Origin: Candidatus Bipolaricaulota bacterium
GTDB taxonomy: Bacteria; Bipolaricaulota; Bipolaricaulia; Bipolaricaulales; Bipolaricaulaceae
Direction: 5' to 3'
Assembly: GCA_021129895.1 (NCBI GenBank)
Contig: JAJOKL010000012.1
Coordinates: 1 to 5,608 of the forward strand
DNA length: 5,608 nt
The notes beneath the pieces are model-generated. The model was given only the letters and a program-made list of their open reading frames with translations. It was not told the origin of the DNA and searched no databases. Both the position numbers and the translations under genes were made by a program. Shown piece after piece: positions 1-4,441 of this stretch (positions within the stretch are counted from its first letter, which is position 1; the number at the start of each line of letters is the position of its first letter).

Positions 1-1
1 A

Positions 2-112
2 TATGAGGGACACACCGCCCAGATCTGGGGGGTGGCCTACTTCCCCGATGGGGCTCGGTTGATCACCGCCTCCAAGGACGGCACCTGTCGGGTGTGGGAC
101 CTGGGAGGCTAA
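2..112 (+). CDS. WD40-repeat protein, C-terminal end only (5' end outside window)
   Basis: This frame is open from the window edge to a TAA at 110-112 and gives 36 residues. It reads as one complete WD40 blade: a GH dipeptide at residues 3-4, then a strand containing VAYFPDG, then SKDGTCRVWD close to the end. This matches the family pattern GH...V.FSPDG..L.S.S.DG..R.WD. WD40 domains are beta-propellers that act as binding platforms, and the partner cannot be inferred from one blade. The protein stops three residues after the WD dipeptide, so this is the last blade of the propeller. The downstream glycosylase reading frame begins inside this gene's end, which suggests coupling of the two. Whether the missing part carries another domain, such as a kinase or signal peptide, cannot be seen. 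Confidence 0.88.
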   Translation, partial: YEGHTAQIWGVAYFPDGARLITASKDGTCRVWDLGG

Positions 113-813
113 CCCCGAAGGAGGCACTGGCGGGGCTGGCGGCCCGGGTGGTGGCCTGCCGGCGATGCCCGCGCCTGGTGGCCTGGCGGGAGGAGGCGGC
201 CCGGGTAAAGCGGGCCGCCTTCCGCGATCAGGAGTACTGGGGCCGGCCGGTCCCGGGATTTGGGGATCCATGGGCCAGGCTGATGGTCTTGGGGCTGGCG
301 CCGGCGGCCCATGGGGCCAACCGCACCGGGCGCATGTTCACCGGGGATGGCCCCCGGGGGGCGGGGGATTTCCTCATGGCTGCCTTGCATCGGGCCGGGC
401 TGGCCAGCCTCCCCCGCTCCGAGCGCCGGGATGACGGGCTCGTCCTGCGGGGCGTCTACCTCACCGCGGTGGTGCGCTGCGCCCCGCCCAAGAACCGCCC
501 CACCCGGGAGGAGATCGAAAGCTGCCTGCCTTTCCTGATGGAGGAGCTGCGGATACTGCGGGGGCTGCGGGCGGTGCTGGCCCTGGGGAGGGTTGCCTTC
601 TCCGGGTATCTGGCGGCATTAGAGAGGATGGGGGTAACCGTGCCCCGACCGCGGCCGCGTTTCTCCCATGGGGCGGTGTACGAGCTGGGGGAGGGGGTGC
701 CGGCCCTGGTGGCCTCCTACCACCCCTCCCGCCAGAACACCCAGACCGGCCGCCTCACCCCGGAGATGTTCGCCGAGGCGCTGGCCCGGGCCAGGAAGCT
801 AGCCGGCCTGTAG
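94..813 (+). CDS. udgB: Uracil-DNA glycosylase, family 5 (UDGb type), iron-sulfur
   Basis: The product removes uracil, and in known family members also some other deaminated bases, from DNA as the first step of base excision repair. The 239-residue protein has the family 5 active-site motif 1, GLAPAAHGANRTGR, at residues 67-80 followed by MFTGD. Motif 2, HPSRQNTQTG, is at 210-219. Family 4 enzymes instead have GEAPG in motif 1. Cysteines 22, 25, 129 and 144, in CRRC, RCAPPKN and ESC contexts, fit the 4Fe-4S cluster ligands of families 4 and 5. Length is normal for the family. The start is uncertain: GTG at 94 overlaps the WD40 gene by 19 bases and has no well-spaced Shine-Dalgarno. A GAAGGAGG at 117-124 lies only two bases before an in-frame CTG at 127, and GTG codons follow at 148 and 151. 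Coupling to the upstream gene would explain the weak site. Function is secure; the N-terminus is not. Confidence 0.93.
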   Translation: MGPGRLTPKEALAGLAARVVACRRCPRLVAWREEAARVKRAAFRDQEYWGRPVPGFGDPWARLMVLGLAPAAHGANRTGRMFTGDGPRGAGDFLMAALHRAGLASLPRSERRDDGLVLRGVYLTAVVRCAPPKNRPTREEIESCLPFLMEELRILRGLRAVLALGRVAFSGYLAALERMGVTVPRPRPRFSHGAVYELGEGVPALVASYHPSRQNTQTGRLTPEMFAEALARARKLAGL

Positions 814-821
814 AATGTGGC

Positions 822-838
822 GGAGGTGTGGCAGATTG
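822..838 (+). promoter_or_regulatory. Ribosome binding site and TTG start of the small membrane protein
   Basis: GGAGGTG at 822-828 is an almost ideal Shine-Dalgarno sequence. Seven bases later comes TTG (836-838), in frame with the membrane protein. The more upstream ATG at 815 lies before this site and has no Shine-Dalgarno of its own apart from the preceding gene's end. The spacing therefore favours TTG 836 as the true start. Confidence 0.7.
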
Positions 839-1222
839 AAGGAGCGGTGGAGTGCTCTCCCATTTGCCCTTGGGGCGGCAGTGGTGCTGATCCTCTCGTT
901 TTGGATCCCCAGCAGTCCCTATTTGGGGGCGCTCTTGCTGCTAACCGGATTTCAATCCAAATTGTTGGCGAGGCCTGCTCCCTACCCGAAGTCCCTCGAC
1001 CCGTGGCTTCTTGCCTACCTCGCGGTCACTGTGCTCAACGGTCTCGTGCTCGTCGGTCTGGGCCGTAGGCTGGGGGCGAAGACCACCAGGTGGCTCATCT
1101 CTGCGTCCGGGCTGTGCATGGCGCTTCTTGTCCTCCTCCCTGTTGGAGTTCTTCTGCTGGCCTTCGTCTACTTGTCGGTTGAAGCCGACCTTTGGTCCTC
1201 CACCCGTAAGGAATGGGGATGA
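836..1222 (+). CDS. Small four-helix integral membrane protein of unknown function
   Basis: I do not recognise a family. From the TTG start the protein has 128 residues; an ATG at 815 would add seven. It begins with a short basic stretch (KERW). Four hydrophobic segments follow, at about residues 7-24, 27-45, 56-76 and 86-113. The first three are separated by short loops with prolines, and RRLGAKTTR lies before the last segment. The tail is charged (EADLWSSTRKEWG). No catalytic motif, cysteine pair or lipobox is visible. The stop TGA at 1220-1222 overlaps the start of the methyltransferase as ATGA, so the two are very likely co-translated and may work together, for example as membrane anchor, transporter or immunity partner; this is inference. 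Base composition is low for the window (32/60 G+C in 901-960), like the methyltransferase and unlike the glycosylase upstream. Confidence 0.75.
   Translation: MKERWSALPFALGAAVVLILSFWIPSSPYLGALLLLTGFQSKLLARPAPYPKSLDPWLLAYLAVTVLNGLVLVGLGRRLGAKTTRWLISASGLCMALLVLLPVGVLLLAFVYLSVEADLWSSTRKEWG
1208..1222 (+). promoter_or_regulatory. Ribosome binding site and ATGA start/stop overlap deciding the methyltransferase start
   Basis: AAGGA at 1208-1212 is followed after six bases by ATG at 1219. The in-frame ATG at 1213 would directly abut the Shine-Dalgarno and is unlikely to be used. The ATG at 1219 overlaps the upstream TGA (1220-1222), the classic arrangement for translational coupling by re-initiation. 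Confidence 0.75.
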
Positions 1223-2418
1223 ACCTCGATCCATACATCGACCGCTACCTGGAGGAACTGCGCCAAAAAGGGGCTATCTCTTCCCGTGCGGTGGAGGAGG
1301 CCTTCCGCCGGGTTAAACGCCATCGGTTCTTGAATGGCTGGTACCGACTGCTCCCCTCCAAAGGCGACATCCGGATCTGGGAGTGGGTGGAATACGACCC
1401 TGAGGCTCCGACCTCCGAGTCCCTTGTGGCCATTTACTCCGACCAGCCTCTGGTCGTTCAGGTGGAAGGCGTGGCCCCTACGAGCTCCACTTCTCAGCCT
1501 TCCCTGGTCGCCCGGATGCTGGAACTCTTAGAGCTCAGGCCGGGAATGCGCGTCTTGGAGATCGGAACCGGCACTGGCTATAACACCGCCCTTCTTTGCG
1601 AGCTCGTGGGCGATTCCAACCTCGTGTGGACGATAGAGGTGCAGCCCCACGTTGCCGAGGACGCACAGGCGGCCTTGGCCCGGGAGGGTTACCGTAGGGT
1701 GCACGTCGTGGTAGGGGATGGGTTCTACGGCGTCCATGAAGGTGTACCCTTCGATAGGATCGAGGCCACGGTGGGCTGCTCCGACATCTCATCCCATTGG
1801 CTTAACCAGCTTGCGCCAGGGGGCTCCATGCTCATTCCACTGCAGCACGGCCACTGGCACCCTTTGGTACTGGTCACGCACCATCCCGAGGATCCGAGGC
1901 AGGCCAAAGGGAGGGTCGTGGATTGGTCAGGCTTCATGCCCATCCAGGGCGTGCTCGCCTGGGCCAACCCCTGGCAGGCCCTCTTGTCGGGAGGGCCTGG
2001 AAAACTTTTCTGGCGGCGCCCCCTTCCGGAAGGGCTTCCTCCGATGGAAGAAAGGGACCATCCACTCGGGAATCGGGCCCACCTTGCCTTTCAATTCTTC
2101 CTCGCCCTCGTGGCGCGTGAGCTTTGGGTGGATTCGTGTGGATACGGGCTTGTTGAGCCCGGAGCCAAGGCAGTGGTGGAAATCACCCCGCATGGTATCG
2201 AGGGGCGATGTCCTCCAGGGGGGTCGCGGGCATGTGAGCGCCTTTACGAACGTTTGCTTGAGGCGCTTGAGCGTTGGGAACGCCTGGGGCGCCCAGCGCC
2301 GGAGGATTACGAGCTCCACTTCGCGCCGAAATCGAGGCTACCCGAGCCCCCTGAAAACCCGGAGAGGACTTGGCTCATCGAGCGGATTCAGTACTGGGAA
2401 GTAGTACGCCTTCCCTGA
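1219..2418 (+). CDS. Protein-L-isoaspartate O-methyltransferase (PCMT)-like SAM methyltransferase with C-terminal extension
   Basis: The 399-residue protein has a Rossmann-type SAM-binding fold of the PCMT kind. SSTSQPSLVARML at about residues 89-101 stands where PCMT enzymes carry their T-S-x-P/SAPHM substrate loop. VLEIGTGTGYNTA (112-124) is SAM motif I. IEV (139-141) supplies the acidic residue at the end of strand 2. GDG (166-168), FDRIEATVGC (178-187) and LAPGGSMLIPL (198-208) are the later motifs. Classical repair PCMTs are about 210-230 residues; here about 180 more follow, ending in an alpha-helical ERLLEALERW segment and PEDYELHF. PCMT-like enzymes with a SQPS loop and a similar long tail are known from peptide-modification (RiPP) gene clusters, where they methylate Asp and can drive aspartimide formation. 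No precursor peptide or ATP-grasp/lanthipeptide synthase is in this window, so that role is only a possibility. It is coupled to the membrane protein upstream, and its 3' end overlaps comEC by 44 bases tail to tail. Confidence 0.88.
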   Translation: MNLDPYIDRYLEELRQKGAISSRAVEEAFRRVKRHRFLNGWYRLLPSKGDIRIWEWVEYDPEAPTSESLVAIYSDQPLVVQVEGVAPTSSTSQPSLVARMLELLELRPGMRVLEIGTGTGYNTALLCELVGDSNLVWTIEVQPHVAEDAQAALAREGYRRVHVVVGDGFYGVHEGVPFDRIEATVGCSDISSHWLNQLAPGGSMLIPLQHGHWHPLVLVTHHPEDPRQAKGRVVDWSGFMPIQGVLAWANPWQALLSGGPGKLFWRRPLPEGLPPMEERDHPLGNRAHLAFQFFLALVARELWVDSCGYGLVEPGAKAVVEITPHGIEGRCPPGGSRACERLYERLLEALERWERLGRPAPEDYELHFAPKSRLPEPPENPERTWLIERIQYWEVVRLP

Positions 2419-3835
2419 GCTCCTCCTGGGCCACTCGCAGGAGGAGTACCGCCAGGGCGCAGAGGAGGCACCACAGCCCAAAGCCCTCCCCCACCGGGAG
2501 AGCGGCCCCGGGCAAGGTCGCCAGCCCCCGCACTAGCCAGAGGTAGGGGGAGATCAAGGTCCGCTCCAGGAAGCCGCCCACCGCCACTGCCCCCGGAAGC
2601 GGCGAGATCGCCAGCAGGAAAAGCCCCGCTCCCAAGATGAGCCCAGTCCAGGGGATGAGGAGGAGGTTAGCGAGCAACCCCCAGGGGGCGATGTAACCGA
2701 AATTGCTCCCCACCAAGGGGAGGGTTCCCACCTGGGCGAAGGCGCTGGTGATAAGGAGATCGGCGCCCCAGCGGACCGGGCGGGGGAGCCTTCCTCGCAG
2801 GGGGCACCCGCTCCAGCTCGGCCACAGGAACAGGATGGCGAAGGTGGCGGCGAACGAAAGCTGGAACCCAAGATCCGAGGCTGACCAGGGCCACAGGATG
2901 AGAACCACGATGGCCGCTGCCCCCAGGCCCTCCAGGGGATCCCGCCAGCGCCTCAGCACCAACCCCCGTTCCCATAGGAGGTAGAACAGCCCCAGCAGGG
3001 TCAACATGATGCCCGCCCGCACCAAGGAGATCCGCGCTCCCCCCAGGAGCACGTACCCCCACAGGAGGGGGAGGAGCAGGAGATACCGCCACCCGGGCGG
3101 AAGGCGCAGAAGCCCCAGCCCCCACCAGCCCAAGGCGGCCAGGATCCCCAGGTGCAGGCCGGACAGGGCCAGGAGGTGCGCCACCCCCGCAGTGCGGAAC
3201 GCCTCTTTTGCCTCCCCCGGAAGCCGGCCCCGGGCCCCGAGGAGCAAGGCGGAGAGGAGCTCCGCCCCCGGCCGGGGCAGGGTCCGGTCCAGCACGCCCA
3301 GCAGCTGCCACCGAAAGCGGGCCATCGCCCGCAGCGGGGAGGGTCTCCCCTCTTCTAGCAATCGCACTTCCTCCGCCCAGAAGATCCCGCCGATCCCCCG
3401 CCGGGCTAGGGAATCAGCCCAGCCGCCAGGGCTCGGGAGCTCCCCCTCCCCGCTCAGGCGTACCCGGTCCCCGGGGAGCACCTCCAGTTGGGTGGGCCGC
3501 TCCGTCCGCAGGTAAACGAACAGCCTTCCCATGGCCTCGCTTTCCAGTACGAACGAAACCGTGGCCCGGTGGGGCTCCGGAAATCCTGTCACCCTGCCGG
3601 TCACCCCTTGGAGGAGGGGAAGCTGCCGGAGGAGGGCAGGGTCACGACGAGGGGCCGTAGCCAATGAGGTGCCGGCGAGCAGGGCGGCCAGCCACAGCAG
3701 CCAGACGGACCTCCGCCAGCAGGCGGCCGTAAGCACCGACAGCGCGGCGGGGAGCACTACCCAAGGGAGGGTGTGAAGCTGTCCCAGGGCGGTGCCGAAG
3801 GCGAGCCCCGCCGCCGTACCCAGCATCAAGCCCAT
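2375..3835 (-). CDS. comEC: ComEC/Rec2-family DNA uptake channel lacking the metallo-beta-lactamase domain
   Basis: ComEC forms the inner-membrane channel that passes single-stranded DNA into the cell during natural transformation. The frame is open from 3898, but ATG at 3835 is preceded at six bases by GGGAGG, so I take 486 residues from there. Residues 1-60 hold hydrophobic helices. Residues about 72-160 form the soluble OB-like domain (DUF4131 type; GVTGRVTGFPE, LPGDRVRLSG). The competence domain follows, with the hallmark HLLALSGLHLGIL (220-232), GGARISLVRAGIML (265-278), SDLGFQLSFAATFAILF (320-336), FAQVGTLPLVGSNFG (366-380) and WGLLANLLLIPWTGLI (385-400). The last helix ends near residue 468. 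Full-length ComEC is usually 650-800 residues and continues into a metallo-beta-lactamase (FLDVGQGD) domain. Here only about 18 residues follow, the last 13 or so read from DNA that also encodes the methyltransferase. The gene may be a naturally short form or 3'-truncated. Confidence 0.92.
   Translation of the reverse strand: MGLMLGTAAGLAFGTALGQLHTLPWVVLPAALSVLTAACWRRSVWLLWLAALLAGTSLATAPRRDPALLRQLPLLQGVTGRVTGFPEPHRATVSFVLESEAMGRLFVYLRTERPTQLEVLPGDRVRLSGEGELPSPGGWADSLARRGIGGIFWAEEVRLLEEGRPSPLRAMARFRWQLLGVLDRTLPRPGAELLSALLLGARGRLPGEAKEAFRTAGVAHLLALSGLHLGILAALGWWGLGLLRLPPGWRYLLLLPLLWGYVLLGGARISLVRAGIMLTLLGLFYLLWERGLVLRRWRDPLEGLGAAAIVVLILWPWSASDLGFQLSFAATFAILFLWPSWSGCPLRGRLPRPVRWGADLLITSAFAQVGTLPLVGSNFGYIAPWGLLANLLLIPWTGLILGAGLFLLAISPLPGAVAVGGFLERTLISPYLWLVRGLATLPGAALPVGEGFGLWCLLCALAVLLLRVAQEELREGVLLPSTESAR
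2420..2446 (+). terminator. Perfect 9-bp hairpin right after the methyltransferase stop (terminator-like, no U tract)
   Basis: CTCCTCCTG (2420-2428) and CAGGAGGAG (2438-2446) are exact inverted repeats around a nine-base loop. The hairpin starts two bases after the methyltransferase TGA, the expected place for a terminator. No T run follows on either strand, so it is not a canonical intrinsic terminator. On the other strand the same bases lie inside the last codons of comEC (LLRVAQEE). It could slow polymerase, protect the mRNA 3' end, or be a by-product of coding constraint. Confidence 0.45.
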
Positions 3836-3847
3836 GCCTTCCCTCCC
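3833..3847 (-). promoter_or_regulatory. comEC ribosome binding site and start
   Basis: On the minus strand GGGAGG (complement of 3842-3847) precedes ATG (3835-3833) by six bases. The longer open frame back to 3898 would put the start inside tmRNA and has no such site, so the 21 extra residues are rejected. Confidence 0.75.
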
Positions 3848-3854
3848 ACCAGGG

Positions 3855-3860
3855 AGTATA
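3855..3860 (-). promoter_or_regulatory. Possible -10 box for comEC, overlapping the tmRNA -10
   Basis: Read on the minus strand, 3860-3855 is TATACT, one base from the -10 consensus. A start about seven bases further on would leave a leader of about 12 bases carrying the Shine-Dalgarno. No -35 match is evident. The near-symmetry of AGTATAAT means the two -10 boxes share four bases. comEC could instead be read from a promoter inside or beyond ssrA. Confidence 0.35.
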
Positions 3861-3862
3861 AT
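3857..3862 (+). promoter_or_regulatory. -10 box of the tmRNA promoter
   Basis: TATAAT is a perfect sigma70-type -10 hexamer. It ends nine bases before the first base of mature tmRNA (3872). No convincing -35 lies 16-18 bases upstream; that position falls on the comEC start codon. It also lacks the extended TG. Transcription probably starts at or just before the mature 5' end. Confidence 0.65.
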
Positions 3863-3871
3863 CAACTGTCT

Positions 3872-4229
3872 GGGGGTGACCGGTCTCGACGGGAACACCT
3901 AGGCGAGGCGGCAAGCGGAGCTCCCGGAAGCTCCATAAACCTCCGGGAACGGCAAAATAAATGCCGACTACGCAGCTGTTCCTGCCTACGCCCTGAACTA
4001 GCGTAGGCCATCTCCGGGGCCTGGGCCCGCGGGGCCTCGGGGGTGTGGACTTAGCGGGCTAGCCCGGGTGGCGCGCCTCCCGCCTGCCGGGCGACATCTA
4101 GGGAGGCTGAGGGCTGCGGGATCCTGCCCGTGGGAGCCCAAGGCCCGAGAGCCAAAGCACGGGCTAAGCTTGTAGAAGCCGAGCTGACGGTGTTTCCGGA
4201 CGCGGGTTCGAATCCCGCCACCTCCACCA
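3872..4229 (+). ncRNA. ssrA: Transfer-messenger RNA (tmRNA)
   Basis: tmRNA with SmpB rescues ribosomes stalled on broken mRNA: it enters as an alanyl-tRNA mimic, then serves as a short mRNA adding a degradation tag. The 5' GGGGGTG (3872-3878) pairs with CACCTCC (4219-4225) as the acceptor stem. A discriminator A and an encoded CCA (4227-4229) follow. CTCGACGGG is the conserved 5' block. The T arm is GCGGG/CCCGC (4202-4206, 4214-4218) around loop TTCGAAT. Pseudoknot PK1 is exact: GGAGCT (3917-3922) with AGCTCC (3929-3934), and loop CCCGGA (3923-3928) with TCCGGG (3942-3947). The tag frame ends at TAG 3999-4001 in the loop of an 8-bp hairpin (GCCTACGC 3984-3991 with GCGTAGGC 4001-4008). The GC-rich part to about 4165 would hold PK2-PK4. 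The length of 358 and the order fit a standard one-piece tmRNA, not the permuted two-piece form. Confidence 0.97.
3963..4001 (+). other. tmRNA tag-peptide reading frame (ADYAAVPAYALN, stop TAG)
   Basis: I place the resume codon at GCC 3963: the preceding AAATAAAT resembles the AAAATAGTC that precedes the resume codon in E. coli tmRNA, with T at -5 and A at -4. The position lies 15 bases after PK1. The frame then reads ADYAAVPAYALN and stops at TAG in the expected hairpin loop. GGC at 3951, in the same frame, is an alternative that would prefix GKIN (some Firmicutes tags start GK), but it is only three bases from PK1. The C-terminal sequence is the same either way. Most tags end in ALAA or a near variant; this one ends in ALN. 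Confidence 0.7.
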
Positions 4230-4245
4230 GTGCCCGTCCGAGGTG

Positions 4246-4271
4246 CCCCCCTGGAGTGCTGAGGGTTGGGG
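4246..4271 (+). terminator. Weak candidate terminator hairpin downstream of tmRNA
   Basis: CCCT (4249-4252) can pair with AGGG (4262-4265), and the three preceding C residues with GGG (4268-4270) across a TT bulge. It lies about 20 bases after the tmRNA CCA end. There is no T run, so this is a weak call; no better hairpin stands closer to the gene. Confidence 0.25.
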
Positions 4272-4278
4272 TGGACAT

Positions 4279-4371
4279 CGGGCCTGGTTTCGAAGGGGAT
4301 GGCGCGATGAAGACTTGTCACGCGTCACAGCAGTGCTTGCCGGCACCCACGGCTTCGAGACCGGCCGCCCG
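4279..4371 (+). repeat. Long imperfect inverted repeat in the ssrA-hydrolase spacer
   Basis: GGTTTCGAAG (4286-4295) pairs with CTTCGAGACC (4353-4362) over ten positions with one G-U. The helix can be continued by GGCC (4281-4284) with GGCC (4363-4366) across a bulged T, or by CGGGC (4279-4283) with GCCCG (4367-4371). The 57-base interior has small hairpins such as GTGC/GCAC. No open frame with a plausible start fits here, and it matches no RNA family I know: the SRP RNA signature is absent and it does not fold as a tRNA. It may be an unprocessed 3' trailer of tmRNA, a separate small RNA, or an old repeat. Confidence 0.4.
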
Positions 4372-4389
4372 TAGTGTTTCGTAATTGAG

Positions 4390-4418
4390 TTGAAGCAGGG
4401 GCGCAGGTCCCGTATCAT
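4390..4418 (+). promoter_or_regulatory. Sigma70-like promoter of the serine hydrolase
   Basis: TTGAAG (4390-4395) and TATCAT (4413-4418) are separated by exactly 17 bases. Each has four of six consensus bases or better. A start near 4425 would leave a short leader of about 17 bases containing the Shine-Dalgarno AAGGGGGT at 4431-4438. The hydrolase thus probably has its own promoter, independent of ssrA. Confidence 0.5.
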
Positions 4419-4441
4419 GAGATGAAATGAAAGGGGGTACG

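Noticed and set aside
781..794. Perfect 14-base palindrome CTGGCCCGGGCCAG near the glycosylase stop
   Set aside because: It codes for LARAR in the glycosylase, has no loop, and such G/C palindromes are expected by chance at this composition. I found no second copy at the other end of the lower-GC pair that would mark an insertion.
1718..2404. 228-codon plus-strand frame within the methyltransferase
   Set aside because: It is rich in Ser, Arg and Pro without domain features. The overlapping methyltransferase frame carries the SAM motifs and continues to the end.
2667..3515. Long open frames (up to about 210 codons) on both strands over comEC
   Set aside because: They are shadows in GC-rich DNA, rich in Pro, Gly, Arg and Ala with no family motifs or ribosome binding sites; the comEC frame has clear family motifs.
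3836..3898. Upstream extension of comEC by 21 residues from ATG 3898
   Set aside because: It would start within tmRNA and ignores the well-placed GGGAGG before ATG 3835.
3773..4006. Plus-strand frame ending QNKCRLRSCSCLRPELA through the tmRNA tag region
   Set aside because: It crosses the tmRNA 5' end and PK1, and its stop falls inside the stem, not the loop, of the tag hairpin. The GCC 3963 frame fits tmRNA architecture; this one does not.
4279..4371. Possible tRNA, because of TTCGAGAC
   Set aside because: The flanking bases do not form a five-pair T stem, and no anticodon or acceptor arm can be drawn.
4051..4418. Minus-strand open frames across the tmRNA 3' half, with GFEPASGN and RDSNPRPE-like peptides
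   Set aside because: These are antisense translations of the conserved tmRNA T-arm and acceptor region, a well-known source of false proteins. They have no ribosome binding site and lie over a confident RNA gene.
4207..4441. Integration (att) site at the tmRNA 3' end
   Set aside because: ssrA is a common target, but no direct repeat of its 3' end and no integrase is present in the window.
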